Origin: Erysipelotrichia bacterium
GTDB lineage: Bacteria; Bacillota_I; Bacilli_A; Erysipelotrichales; Erysipelotrichaceae
Length of the DNA: 35,711 nucleotides
Direction: 5' to 3'
Assembly: GCA_012800355.1 (NCBI GenBank)
Contig: JAAZJL010000069.1
Coordinates: 1-35,711 of the forward strand
In this document: positions 7,698-16,704 of the stretch, one piece after another
Position numbering within the stretch: position 1 is the stretch's first letter
Layout: every line of letters starts with the position of its first letter
The notes under the pieces: generated by a model
Told to the model about the DNA's origin: nothing
Databases searched by the model: none
Seen by the model: only the letters and a program-made list of their open reading frames with translations
Position numbers and translations under genes: made by a program

Positions 7698-9236
7698 ATG
7701 AAAAAGATTTTATTATTATTGATATGTATTGCAATGACTTTTACACTTATTGGTTGTAATACAAATACAGGAAATGAAGAAGGTAAAACGACTTATGCAG
7801 AAGAAATCATTGTCGGTTACAACAATGACTTAGATACAGCTGACCCATATCAAAGTACCTCTTCACAAACTCATTGGTATACCAATGCAACATTTAGGAC
7901 GCTGACAAAATCTAATTATGATACAGGCGAACTAGATCCAGTGTTAGCTACTAACTGGGAAGAGTTAAGTGGCAATAACACTCACTGGCGTGTCTATTTA
8001 AAAGAAGGTGTTAAATTTCATGATGGTACAACTTTAGATGCTGATGATGTTGTCTTTACTTGGAACTATGCTAAGGATGCAGCAAATGTTGTTAAACCAA
8101 TCGCTTCTGCAGATGCTATGGTTAAAGAAGTAGTTAAAGTTGATGATTTAACAGTTGATTTCATACTGAATTATTCAATACCTGATTTTATGGTTTACTT
8201 GGAAATTAAGATATATTCAAAAGATGCTTTTGACACAATGGATAAAGCAGAAGCTGGAATTATTGGTTGTGGACCATACAAGGTTGGTGAACTAATTTCA
8301 GGTGTAAGTTATGGTTTAGAACGTTTTGATGATTATTATGAAGGAACTGAGCAGTTCCCATCAAAGAAAATAACTATTAAAGTTATTCCTGACTTAAACA
8401 TTCAAGTTGCAGCATTACAAAAAGGTGAAATTGACTATTCTTTCCGTTTACCAAGTACAAGTTATTATGTCTTGGAAGCAGACCCTAACCTAGATTTTTA
8501 TACTAGAGATGGAGTTCAATCATTTTACATCGGTTTCAATTTTAGAAAAGAAGTTTGGAATGATTTAAATATGCGTAAAGTAATTGCTCATGCTGTAAAT
8601 AAAGATGATGTTATTGCTATTCATTATGAAGGTGGAGCAACCGCAACTAGAAGTGATAACTTCTGTGTTCCTTCAGGAAAAGGATATGTTGAAGTTAAAG
8701 CTATTGGTTATGACCCAGAAGAAGCTAAAAGATTATTGAAAGAAGCTGGCAAAGAAGGAATGAAGGTTGTTATTATGGTTGGCAAGCATAATAAGGCTTT
8801 TGCTGAAACAGTTCAAAATGCATTAAATGCTGTTGGCTTTGATGCAGTAATAGATGAAGTTGATGCAACCAACTGGACAACTCTTAAAAAGACTGGTGAT
8901 TTTGATATCTTTGTTGGTGACTATGCATCATATACAGGTGCTTTATTATTCAATTTTGACAGATTTTTCACAGTAGGTGGACCTTCAAATATGTATGGAT
9001 TTGTATCACAAGAATGGGAAGATTTAATTGCTGGCGCTCGCCAACTAAGCACTTATGATGAAATGGTCGCTGAGTTTGCAGTGTTACAACAATGGGTTGC
9101 AGACAATATACCACTTATTCCAGTTGCTGTAAGCAAATCGTTTTCAGCGGCAGTTAAAGGTGTTAAAGGAGTTAAATTAGCTCCATCTGATAACTTACAA
9201 GAAATTTATTATTTATATAAAATAGTTAAAAAATAA
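7698..9236 (+). CDS. Dpp/Opp-type substrate-binding lipoprotein (SBP family 5)
   Basis: Extracellular solute-binding lipoprotein of 512 residues that should deliver substrate to the permease encoded next. The signal peptide MKKILLLLICIAMTFTLIGC has a lipobox ending at Cys20. The mature part has family-5 landmarks: ADPYQSTSSQTHWYTNATFR, WRVYLKEGVKFHDGTTLDADDVVFTW and GCGPYKV. An in-frame ATG at 7647 would add 17 residues before the signal peptide, but the AAAGGT site directly before 7698 supports the shorter start. Family 5 proteins bind peptides, nickel, glutathione or sugars, so the ligand cannot be named. No terminator separates it from the capsule genes and no clear promoter was seen in the short gap. 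Confidence 0.9.
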   Translation: MKKILLLLICIAMTFTLIGCNTNTGNEEGKTTYAEEIIVGYNNDLDTADPYQSTSSQTHWYTNATFRTLTKSNYDTGELDPVLATNWEELSGNNTHWRVYLKEGVKFHDGTTLDADDVVFTWNYAKDAANVVKPIASADAMVKEVVKVDDLTVDFILNYSIPDFMVYLEIKIYSKDAFDTMDKAEAGIIGCGPYKVGELISGVSYGLERFDDYYEGTEQFPSKKITIKVIPDLNIQVAALQKGEIDYSFRLPSTSYYVLEADPNLDFYTRDGVQSFYIGFNFRKEVWNDLNMRKVIAHAVNKDDVIAIHYEGGATATRSDNFCVPSGKGYVEVKAIGYDPEEAKRLLKEAGKEGMKVVIMVGKHNKAFAETVQNALNAVGFDAVIDEVDATNWTTLKKTGDFDIFVGDYASYTGALLFNFDRFFTVGGPSNMYGFVSQEWEDLIAGARQLSTYDEMVAEFAVLQQWVADNIPLIPVAVSKSFSAAVKGVKGVKLAPSDNLQEIYYLYKIVKK

Positions 9237-9299
9237 TAGTCATGAAATTATATTAAGGGAATGACTTTATAAAAAGATTGATTCAAAGGAGATTTACTT

Positions 9300-10235
9300 A
9301 TGTTGAAATATATTTTTAAGCGAATTTTAATACTCATTCCCTTAATATTTTTAGTATCGTTTATTGTTTTCGCCTTAATGGACAATGCTCCAGGTGATCC
9401 AGTAAGAACACTAGTAGGAGAAAACATGACAGAAGAACAAATTGAACAAAAAAGAGAGGAGTTAGGATTTAACGATCCTCTTTTGGTGCGTTATGGAAGA
9501 TATATGAAAGGCGTATTTAAAGGAGATTTTGGGAAAAGCTTATATGGTAATAAAGATGTTTTAACAGAATATTTGTTTAGACTCCCTTTTACGGTTAATC
9601 TTGCATTGATTTCGATATTTTTTACTCTGATTATATCCATACCGATAGGAATAATTGCTGCAGTAAAGCAAAACACCTGGATTGATGCTATTTTTTCAGC
9701 TGGAGCAATTATGGGGTTATCTATTCCTGGTTTTTGGTTGGGACTAATGTTAGTACTTTTATTCTCGGTAAAATTAGGATGGTTTCCAGTTTATGGTGCT
9801 GATGAAGGACTTAAAAGCTATATCCTTCCAGCAATAACTTTAGGTGTAGCTAATGCGTCTTTACTGACAAGAATGACTAGATCTTCACTATTGGATACCA
9901 TTAGACAGGATTACTTAAAAACTGTGAGAGCTAAAGGATTAAGTGAAAGAAAAACGATTTTAAATCATGCCTTTAGAAATGCTTTGATTCCAATTGCGAC
10001 TATTGCTGGAAGTCAGTTCTCTGGATTGTTGAGTGGTTCTATTATCGTCGAAAATGTTTTCTCTTGGCCTGGAATAGGAACGCTGACAGTTACAGCGATT
10101 AGAAACCATGACATTACACTGGCAACTGGATGTGCAGTGTTGACGACAATGTTTACTGCTGTCACACTTTTAATTGTAGATATTTTGTATGCATTTATTG
10201 ATCCAAGAATCAAAGCTCAATATACAGGTAAATAG
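9300..10235 (+). CDS. dppB: ABC importer permease, DppB/OppB family
   Basis: First transmembrane subunit of the importer, 311 residues with about six membrane helices. The N-terminus (YIFKRILILIPLIFLVS, then PGDPVRTL) is the standard DppB/OppB signature. The cytoplasmic EAA loop that docks to the ATPases is RAKGLSERKTILNHAFRNALIP near residue 210. A strong AAAGGAG ribosome site lies before the ATG. The gene is followed 8 bases later by the second permease. The symbol names the family position only; substrate specificity is not established. Confidence 0.92.
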   Translation: MLKYIFKRILILIPLIFLVSFIVFALMDNAPGDPVRTLVGENMTEEQIEQKREELGFNDPLLVRYGRYMKGVFKGDFGKSLYGNKDVLTEYLFRLPFTVNLALISIFFTLIISIPIGIIAAVKQNTWIDAIFSAGAIMGLSIPGFWLGLMLVLLFSVKLGWFPVYGADEGLKSYILPAITLGVANASLLTRMTRSSLLDTIRQDYLKTVRAKGLSERKTILNHAFRNALIPIATIAGSQFSGLLSGSIIVENVFSWPGIGTLTVTAIRNHDITLATGCAVLTTMFTAVTLLIVDILYAFIDPRIKAQYTGK

Positions 10236-10243
10236 GTGATTAT

Positions 10244-11110
10244 ATGAAGAAAAATCATAAAAAAGCGAAAAACAAATCATTAATTTGGCGACAGTTTAAA
10301 AAGAATAAAGGAGCAGTCATAGGATTGATTGTCTTTTGTATTATTGTTGTTATTGCTATTGTATCAGTAATAGTATTTGATTTTGATGCTGATATCACCG
10401 CTGTAAAAGCTGCAGATAGACTTCTTCCACCTAGTAAAGAACACTGGTTTGGCACTGATAACTTGGGTAGAGATGTTTTTGCTAGAGTGTGTTATGGAGC
10501 ACAGTATTCTTTATTAATTGGTGTAGTTTCGGTAATAATTTCAGTAGTTTTCGGTTCACTGGTTGGAGCATTTGCTGCTTTTGTTGGTGGTTGGATTGAA
10601 ACGATAATCATGAGATTGATTGAACTATTGCTGATGATACCTGGAATATTATTGGTCATAATGATTGTTTATACTTTTGGAGCATCTATTCCTAATCTTA
10701 TGTTGGCTTTGGGGTTATCTACCGTTCCTCACTTTGCCAGAAATGCTAGAGCATCGGTTTTAACTGTCAGAAACAATGAATACATTGAAGCATCAAGAGC
10801 ATTAGGAGCTTCTGAATTAAGCATTTTATTTAAGCATGTTTTACCTAATGCTATTTCGCCTATTTTAGTTCAAGCAACTTCAAGAATTTCTGGATGTATC
10901 ATTTCAGCTGCCGGATATAGCTTTTTGGGATTAGGAGTTCCATCACCGCTACCTGAATGGGGAGCAATGTTATCTGATGGCAGACCATTTATCTATAATT
11001 ATCCTTATTTGGAAATATTTCCAGGATTAGCAATAATGATTACAGTGTTGGCAATCAATCAGATTGGTGACGGTTTAAGAGATGCCTTAGATCCTAAACT
11101 GAAAAGGTAG
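10244..11110 (+). CDS. dppC: ABC importer permease, DppC/OppC family
   Basis: Second transmembrane subunit, 288 residues. It shows the family N-terminal domain (LIWRQFKKNKGAVIGLIVF), the periplasm-type loop HWFGTDNLGRDVFARVCYG, and the EAA loop EASRALGASELSILFKHVLPNAISP near residue 185. It forms the membrane channel with the DppB-type protein. Spacing to both neighbours is under 10 bases, as expected for subunits made together. Confidence 0.92.
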   Translation: MKKNHKKAKNKSLIWRQFKKNKGAVIGLIVFCIIVVIAIVSVIVFDFDADITAVKAADRLLPPSKEHWFGTDNLGRDVFARVCYGAQYSLLIGVVSVIISVVFGSLVGAFAAFVGGWIETIIMRLIELLLMIPGILLVIMIVYTFGASIPNLMLALGLSTVPHFARNARASVLTVRNNEYIEASRALGASELSILFKHVLPNAISPILVQATSRISGCIISAAGYSFLGLGVPSPLPEWGAMLSDGRPFIYNYPYLEIFPGLAIMITVLAINQIGDGLRDALDPKLKR

Positions 11111-11119
11111 GAAGTAAAG

Positions 11120-12166
11120 ATGAAAATATTTGAAAGAAAAAATATAATAGTTCAACAGCCTGAAATTTTTGAAGGCGAATATGTTTTGGATGTTGAAGAT
11201 TTAAAAATAAGATATGAAACTGACGATGCAGTAGTATATGCGGTTAATGGAATTGATTTAAAACTAAAAAGAAAACAAACATTGGGTTTAGTAGGAGAAA
11301 CTGGTGCTGGGAAAACTAGCACGGTTTTAGCTTTACTGAAGCTAATTCCAACTCCTCCTGGTGTAGTTGAGGCTAAAAAGATTTTAGTTAATGGCAAGGA
11401 TGTTATGACTTTATCTGATAAAGAACTTCAACACATTCGTGGCAATGAAATAGCTATGGTGTTTCAAGATCCAATGACTTCTTTAGATCCAGTTTATACT
11501 GTTGGTGAACAAATAGCTGAAAGTTATATGATTCATGATAAATTAAGTAAAAAAGAAGCTTTAGAAGAAGCCAAAAAAATGTTGGAAATTGTTGGTATTC
11601 CGGCAGAAAGAAGTACAGATTTTCCTTATCAATTTTCAGGAGGGATGAAACAGAGAGTTGTTATAGCTATTGCTTTGGCATGTCGTCCAAACATTCTGAT
11701 TGCTGATGAACCTACCACAGCATTAGATGTTACTATACAGTCACAAGTTTTAGATTTGATGAAAAAATTAAACGAACAATATCAAACATCAACAATCATG
11801 ATTACTCATGATTTAGGAATTGTTGCTGAAACATGTGATGAAGTTGCTGTTATGTATGCGGGTCAAATTGTTGAAAAGGGAACTCTTGAAGATGTTTTTG
11901 AAAATACGAAACATCCTTATACTGAAGGGTTATTTAATTCATTGCCAAATATGAATGATAGAAATTCAAAACTGAATCCAATTAAAGGATTGATTCCAGA
12001 TCCAACAATTGTTTTTGCAGGTTGTCCATTTGCTGAGCGATGCAGATATGCTAAGGAAAAATGTTTTAAGCAAAAGCCAACTGTCAAGCATTTAAGCGAA
12101 AGTCATCAAGTAAAGTGTCTAAGATATGATGAGGTAGACTTCAAGATTGAGAGGGCCTTAAAATGA
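11120..12166 (+). CDS. dppD: ABC importer ATPase, DppD/OppD family
   Basis: Nucleotide-binding subunit of 348 residues. Walker A is GETGAGKTS, the Q-loop is VFQDPMTSLDP, the ABC signature is an intact FSGGMKQR, Walker B is ILIADEPTTALD and the switch histidine is in MITHD. The C-terminal oligopeptide-transporter domain has the cysteine pattern CPFAERCRYAKEKC, which in some family members binds an iron-sulphur cluster. The stop overlaps the start of the next ATPase gene by four bases, so translation is probably coupled and the two ATPases pair as a heterodimer. Confidence 0.93.
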   Translation: MKIFERKNIIVQQPEIFEGEYVLDVEDLKIRYETDDAVVYAVNGIDLKLKRKQTLGLVGETGAGKTSTVLALLKLIPTPPGVVEAKKILVNGKDVMTLSDKELQHIRGNEIAMVFQDPMTSLDPVYTVGEQIAESYMIHDKLSKKEALEEAKKMLEIVGIPAERSTDFPYQFSGGMKQRVVIAIALACRPNILIADEPTTALDVTIQSQVLDLMKKLNEQYQTSTIMITHDLGIVAETCDEVAVMYAGQIVEKGTLEDVFENTKHPYTEGLFNSLPNMNDRNSKLNPIKGLIPDPTIVFAGCPFAERCRYAKEKCFKQKPTVKHLSESHQVKCLRYDEVDFKIERALK

Positions 12167-13131
12167 GTGAAGTATTATTGAAGGTAATTGACTTAAAAAA
12201 ATATTTTAAAACCCCTAAAGGAATGCTACGTGCTGTTGATGGAGTAAGTTTTACTATTGAAAAAGGTAAGACTTTAGGTATTGTTGGTGAATCTGGATGT
12301 GGAAAATCAACAACTGGAAGAAGCATTTTAAGACTTACTGAACCAACAAGTGGTCAAGTAATTTTTGATGGAAAAGATATTTTGAAATTGTCAAAAAAAG
12401 AAATGGTTGCTATGCGCAAGGAAATGCAAATCATTTTTCAAGACCCATTTTCATCTTTAGATCCAAAGATGACAGTTAGTCAATTAATTAAAGAGCCACT
12501 TGTTATTCACAAGATTTATACAAATAATGAAGACATTGAAAAAAGGATTCGTGAATTAATGGAGCTTGTTGGACTAACTCCAAGATTATATGATTCATAT
12601 CCTCATGAATTAGATGGTGGAAGAAGACAAAGAATTGGAATTGCTAGAGCTTTAGCGGTTAATCCAAAGTTTATTGTTTGTGATGAACCAGTATCAGCTT
12701 TAGATGTCTCAATTCAAGCGCAAATATTAAATTTGTTAAAAGAGTTACAAGAGAAACTTGATTTAACATATATATTTGTTACGCACGATTTATCAGTTGT
12801 TTACTATTTTGCTGATGATATTGCAGTAATGTATTTAGGTAAATTAGTTGAAAAAGCTCCAGCTGAAGAGTTGTTTGCTAATCCAAAACATCCTTATACC
12901 CAAGCCTTACTGTCTGCTATTCCTTCAGTGGATATTAGGAAGAAAAAAGAAAGAATTATTTTGAAAGGTGAAATAACTTCGCCAATCAATTTGCCAGATT
13001 ATTGTCGATTTGCCAATAGATGTAGTTATTGCCAACAGGATTGTAAAAATGGCGATCCAAAATTAGTGGAAATTAGTCCAAATCATTTTGTTGCTTGTTT
13101 TCACCCATTAGGAAAGGAAGGAATATTATGA
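12163..13131 (+). CDS. dppF: ABC importer ATPase, DppF/OppF family, altered signature motif
   Basis: Second ATPase subunit, 322 residues. Walker A is GESGCGKST, the Q-loop IFQDPFSSLDP, Walker B FIVCDEPVSALD and the H-loop VTHD. The ABC signature reads LDGGRRQR instead of LSGGQ(R/K)QR: the serine that contacts ATP gamma-phosphate is Asp and the Gln is Arg. One of the two composite ATP sites may therefore hydrolyse slowly; from memory the same variant occurs in other clostridial DppF-like proteins. The C-terminal cysteine motif CRFANRCSYCQQDC is present. It overlaps dppD by 4 bases and the CoA-transferase gene by 4 bases. Confidence 0.92.
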   Translation: MSEVLLKVIDLKKYFKTPKGMLRAVDGVSFTIEKGKTLGIVGESGCGKSTTGRSILRLTEPTSGQVIFDGKDILKLSKKEMVAMRKEMQIIFQDPFSSLDPKMTVSQLIKEPLVIHKIYTNNEDIEKRIRELMELVGLTPRLYDSYPHELDGGRRQRIGIARALAVNPKFIVCDEPVSALDVSIQAQILNLLKELQEKLDLTYIFVTHDLSVVYYFADDIAVMYLGKLVEKAPAEELFANPKHPYTQALLSAIPSVDIRKKKERIILKGEITSPINLPDYCRFANRCSYCQQDCKNGDPKLVEISPNHFVACFHPLGKEGIL

Positions 13132-14339
13132 AAAAACCATTAACTGGAATAAAAGTATTAGAACTTGCTGACTATGTTTCAGCGCCTGTTTGTTGTCGAC
13201 TGTTAGCTGATTTAGGTGCTGAAGTAATTAAGATTGAAAGAAACACAGGAAATGTCTGGAGAGTTACAGGTAAAAACTATATACCTACAAGATTTACAGA
13301 TGAAGAAAATCCTGTTTATGATATTTATAACACTGGTAAAAAACATATTACATTAGATTTGAAAACAGAAGAAGGAATGAAAATATGTAAAGAACTATTA
13401 GCTACTTCGGATGTTTTTGTCACAAACAATCGTTTAGCTGCTTTAAAAAGACTGGGTTTATCATATGAAGATATTAAAGATGAATTTCCTCGCTTGATTT
13501 ACGCTATTGGTTTGGGCTATGGAGAAAAAGGTCCATTTGCTGAAGATCCAGCTTATGATCAGACTGCGTTCTGGGCCAGAAATGGATTTTTATTAGATAT
13601 GGCTCCATTAAGTGAAAACTATATGCCTGTTTGTCCTCCAGCTAGTATGGGTGATACAGTTACAGGGTTAACTTTAATGGGAGAAATATGTGCAGCATTA
13701 TTTAATAGAACCAAAACAGGGAAAGGCGATTATGTTAGAAGTTCTTTATACCATAATGGCATTTTTGCGATGGGTACGATGCAAATTATTGCTCAAAAAC
13801 CATTTGGTCGAGTTTATCCAAGAACAAGAGCAGAACACAGTCTTCCTAATGGTTATTACAAATGTAAAGACGACCAATATATTTTCATCGCATCTGGTTA
13901 TGCACCACAATTAGTTCCTGGTGTCTTTAAAATGATTGGTTTAGGTCACCTTATCAATGATGAAAGATTTAATTCAATTGAGGCTAGAAATGAGAATAGG
14001 GATGAATTTTATCAGATTTTATGTGATTGTTTCATTACTAAAAATAGAGATGAATGGATAGAAATTGGAAAGCAATTTGATATACCAGTAAGTCCAATGA
14101 ACCATTTCAGTGATATATCAGAAGATGAACAAGCTTGGGCTAATGGATATGTTCAACATGTTGCTTATTCCAATGGTAATACTGACATCATTGCTTCAAG
14201 TCCAATTGAAATGGATTCTGTTGGACCATTAGAAACACTTCCTTCTGGTAGTATTGGACATGACAATGATGAAATCTTATCAAGATTGGGATATAGCAAG
14301 CAAGATATTAAATTGTTAAAAGAAAAAAAGGTTATTTAA
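13128..14339 (+). CDS. Class III CoA-transferase (CaiB/BaiF family)
   Basis: Family III CoA-transferase of 403 residues, which moves CoA between carboxylic acids through an aspartyl-CoA intermediate. The N-terminus (PLTGIKVLELADYVSAPVCC, LADLGAEVIKIE) is diagnostic. The nucleophile should be Asp144 in PAYDQTAFWARNG. The YDQTAFWARNG segment reminds me of the 2-hydroxyacid CoA-transferases (HadA/FldA type), but the dehydratase genes that normally accompany those are absent. An in-frame ATG at 13095 lies inside dppF; the ATG at 13128 with an AAGGAAGG site and a 4-base overlap with the dppF stop is preferred. Coupling to an importer suggests the imported compound, or a product of it, is activated as a CoA thioester. 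Confidence 0.88.
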   Translation: MKKPLTGIKVLELADYVSAPVCCRLLADLGAEVIKIERNTGNVWRVTGKNYIPTRFTDEENPVYDIYNTGKKHITLDLKTEEGMKICKELLATSDVFVTNNRLAALKRLGLSYEDIKDEFPRLIYAIGLGYGEKGPFAEDPAYDQTAFWARNGFLLDMAPLSENYMPVCPPASMGDTVTGLTLMGEICAALFNRTKTGKGDYVRSSLYHNGIFAMGTMQIIAQKPFGRVYPRTRAEHSLPNGYYKCKDDQYIFIASGYAPQLVPGVFKMIGLGHLINDERFNSIEARNENRDEFYQILCDCFITKNRDEWIEIGKQFDIPVSPMNHFSDISEDEQAWANGYVQHVAYSNGNTDIIASSPIEMDSVGPLETLPSGSIGHDNDEILSRLGYSKQDIKLLKEKKVI

Positions 14340-14382
14340 TTAAAAATGTACAGATAATTTACAACCTACGAAAAAAGGTTAA

Positions 14383-14410
14383 AAAAATCCAGTTTAACTG
14401 GATTTTTATT
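14383..14410 (+). terminator. Intrinsic terminator of the importer/CoA-transferase operon
   Basis: AAAAATCCAGTT pairs with AACTGGATTTTT around a single central base, with the 3' arm ending in T5ATT. It follows the CoA-transferase stop by about 45 bases and the symmetrical A/T tracts would let it work in both directions. Confidence 0.85.
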
Positions 14411-14513
14411 AAATCTGTATTAGGAAAATAATAGCAATACCTTAAAATATTTATAATAAGTAACTAACAGTTTCAGCATAAATGAAAACCATTATCAATA
14501 CTTGTTTTTGTTG

Positions 14514-14522
14514 TGATATAAT
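14514..14522 (+). promoter_or_regulatory. Extended -10 promoter before yvcK
   Basis: TGaTATAAT is a perfect extended -10. No good -35 is visible at 16-18 bases. The predicted start (about 14529) leaves a very short leader before the AGGAAG site and the ATG at 14543. Confidence 0.55.
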
Positions 14523-14542
14523 TTTGTTAGGAAGTGTAAAAA

Positions 14543-15484
14543 ATGAAAAAAGTTTTATGTATTGGTGGAGGAACAGGACAATCTGCATTACTCAAAGGAT
14601 TAAAACAAATTGATGGAATAGAGTTAGCAACTGTTGTTGCGACCGCGGATGATGGTGGTTCAACTGGGCAGTTAAGAAATGTTTTCAATCTACCAGCAAT
14701 GGGCGATGTGAGAAATGTTATGGTAGCTTTAGCTGATAGTGAAGACTTAATGACCAAAATAATGAATCATCGTTTTGATTCTAATTCAGGACAATTATCG
14801 GGACACAATTTAGGTAACATAATCATTTCAGCTTTAGCAATTGATGAAAAGGATTTTTATAGAGCAGTTGTTGGGCTATGCAAAATACTTAGAGTAAAGG
14901 GGAAGGTATATCCAAGTACTACTCAATCAGTTACTCTAAAAGCACATATGAATGATGGAAGTATAGTTTCTGGTGAAACTCAAATTAGAGAAAGCGATAA
15001 ACATGTAAAAGATGTTTTCTATGATGAAAAAGTTGATACTTATCCACAGTTGTTACAGGCGATTGATGAAGCAGACTATATCATTGTGGGTATTGGTTCT
15101 TTATATACATCAATATTACCGAACATCATAATTGAAGATATCAGAAAGGCTTTATGTAGTTGTAAAGGCAAAATAATATATTATTGTAATATTATGACTG
15201 AAAAAGGAGAAACGGATAATTATTCCGTAGAAAAACATGTTGAAGTCATTCATAAACATATTGGATCAGATATTATAGATGCGGTTATTATTAGTCGTGA
15301 TATTTTCCCTGAAGCAGTTATAAAAAGTTATTCTTTAGAAGAAGCAGAAATTGTTAAATTAGAAAGAAATGAACATCCTTATAAAGTTTATCTTCATAGT
15401 TTATTAAGTTTTGAAAACAACTTGGTAAGACATGATCCAATAAAGGTAAGAGATAGCTTTTTAGAAATAATGAGGGATATGTAA
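14543..15484 (+). CDS. yvcK: YvcK/CofD-family gluconeogenesis factor
   Basis: YvcK-type protein of 313 residues, related to the 2-phospholactate transferase CofD. In Bacillus it binds UDP-GlcNAc and links carbon metabolism with cell-wall synthesis and cell shape. The N-terminus LCIGGGTGQSALLKGLK and the following ATADDGGSTGQLR are the family hallmarks. In many Firmicutes the order is rapZ-yvcK-whiA; here the rapZ position is empty and yvcK starts the transcript. The next gene, whiA, begins immediately after the stop. YvcK is a known target of PrkC-type kinases, and a prkC lies in this window. Confidence 0.93.
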   Translation: MKKVLCIGGGTGQSALLKGLKQIDGIELATVVATADDGGSTGQLRNVFNLPAMGDVRNVMVALADSEDLMTKIMNHRFDSNSGQLSGHNLGNIIISALAIDEKDFYRAVVGLCKILRVKGKVYPSTTQSVTLKAHMNDGSIVSGETQIRESDKHVKDVFYDEKVDTYPQLLQAIDEADYIIVGIGSLYTSILPNIIIEDIRKALCSCKGKIIYYCNIMTEKGETDNYSVEKHVEVIHKHIGSDIIDAVIISRDIFPEAVIKSYSLEEAEIVKLERNEHPYKVYLHSLLSFENNLVRHDPIKVRDSFLEIMRDM

Positions 15485-16441
15485 ATGTCGTTTGCATCAA
15501 AAGTAAAAGATGAAATTACTAGATTACAACTAGATGAAGGATCTAAAAGAGGTCTTCTTTCTGGCTTGCTTCAATCTTTAGCAAGTATCGGAATTTCTAA
15601 TAGCGGTATATCTTTGACTTTAAAAATCTCAAATGGTCAAATTGCTAAAAGAGCTGCCTTAGATTTAAGAGATCTTTATAATGTCAGAAGTCAGTTTTCA
15701 GTAGTAAAACAACAAAAGTTACATAAAAGGAATGTTTATCGTATTACTATAACTGAAAAGGTTAAAGAAATCTTAAATGATTTAGACTTATGGACTGATA
15801 GAGGTTTACAAGATCATCCTCGTATGATGTTTTTAGCAACTGATGAAATGGTTAGAGGATATGTAGCAGGAACATTTTTAGCTACTGGTTCAATTAATAG
15901 ACCCACCAGCACAAACTATCATATGGAAGTTACTGCCAACAGTGAAGGTCATGCTGATTTTTTGATTAAGTTATTGGCTAAATTTAGAATCCCTGCTAAA
16001 AAAACTGAAAGAAGAAACAAGACAATTGTTTATATTAAATCAGGTGAAGATATTGCTAACTTTTTAATTCTAATTGGTGCTAATGATGCTTTAATGGAAT
16101 TTGAAAATGAAAGAATTAATCGAGATTATTTCAATAATTTCCAAAGATTAGAAAATATCAATATTGCTAATGAACAAAAGACTTTAGCAGTTGCTCAAAA
16201 ACAAATTGAAGCTACACAGTATATACTAGATAGAAAATTGGAAAATCAGTTAAGAAAAGAAGATTTAGAAGTTGCAATGTTAAGAATGGAATTTCAAGAT
16301 GCATCTTTAAATGAACTAGCAGAAGAGTATTATAAAAGAACAGGTGTCTTATTAAGTAAATCGGGTATAAGACATCGATTTAATAAAATCTTAGCTCTAA
16401 AAGAAAAATACGAGGAAAGAGAAAGAGAATTGGAGGAATAA
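15485..16441 (+). CDS. whiA: DNA-binding protein WhiA
   Basis: WhiA homologue of 318 residues, conserved in Gram-positive bacteria and linked to cell division and chromosome segregation. The N-terminal part begins SFASKVKDEITRL; a LAGLIDADG-homing-endonuclease-like region without nuclease function (GYVAGTFLATGSINRPTS, near residue 120) follows. The C-terminal helix-turn-helix includes LNELAEEYYKRTGVLLSKSGIRHRFNKI. It starts at the base after the yvcK stop, so translation is likely coupled. The AT-rich surroundings contain no intervening gene. Confidence 0.95.
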   Translation: MSFASKVKDEITRLQLDEGSKRGLLSGLLQSLASIGISNSGISLTLKISNGQIAKRAALDLRDLYNVRSQFSVVKQQKLHKRNVYRITITEKVKEILNDLDLWTDRGLQDHPRMMFLATDEMVRGYVAGTFLATGSINRPTSTNYHMEVTANSEGHADFLIKLLAKFRIPAKKTERRNKTIVYIKSGEDIANFLILIGANDALMEFENERINRDYFNNFQRLENINIANEQKTLAVAQKQIEATQYILDRKLENQLRKEDLEVAMLRMEFQDASLNELAEEYYKRTGVLLSKSGIRHRFNKILALKEKYEERERELEE

Positions 16442-16690
16442 ATGAATAAAGAAACATTATATTCAATTATATTTACTTTAGTTGTTGTTGCTACCACAAT
16501 TTTACTGTGGCCATTGATTAAGTGGTTTGTTTTAATTGTTTTAATTTTAGCAGCTATGCTTTTTGTAAAAGTGGTTATTGAATCAAGAAAAGTAAAAGAA
16601 GAAATACAAAAAGATCCACAAAGACATTATAATAATGTCAGTGGAGATGTTATCAATGCTGAATATACTGAAAAAGAAATAGAAGAATAA
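16442..16690 (+). CDS. Small membrane protein, function unknown
   Basis: 82 residues: two closely spaced hydrophobic segments (about 8-25 and 28-46) followed by a charged cytoplasmic-type tail ending NVSGDVINAEYTEKEIEE. I do not recognise a family. The ATG directly abuts the whiA stop codon, and GGAGGA within the last whiA codons serves as ribosome site. The conserved-looking C-terminal acidic tail after a short membrane anchor suggests a small envelope accessory protein, but no function is claimed. Confidence 0.75.
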   Translation: MNKETLYSIIFTLVVVATTILLWPLIKWFVLIVLILAAMLFVKVVIESRKVKEEIQKDPQRHYNNVSGDVINAEYTEKEIEE

Positions 16691-16704
16691 TTGATAGGTA
16701 AAGT

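Noticed and set aside
9238-9266. Hairpin AGTCAT...ATGACT after the substrate-binding protein gene
   Set aside because: Only 6 bp with a 17-base AT-rich loop; such pairs are expected by chance at this base composition.
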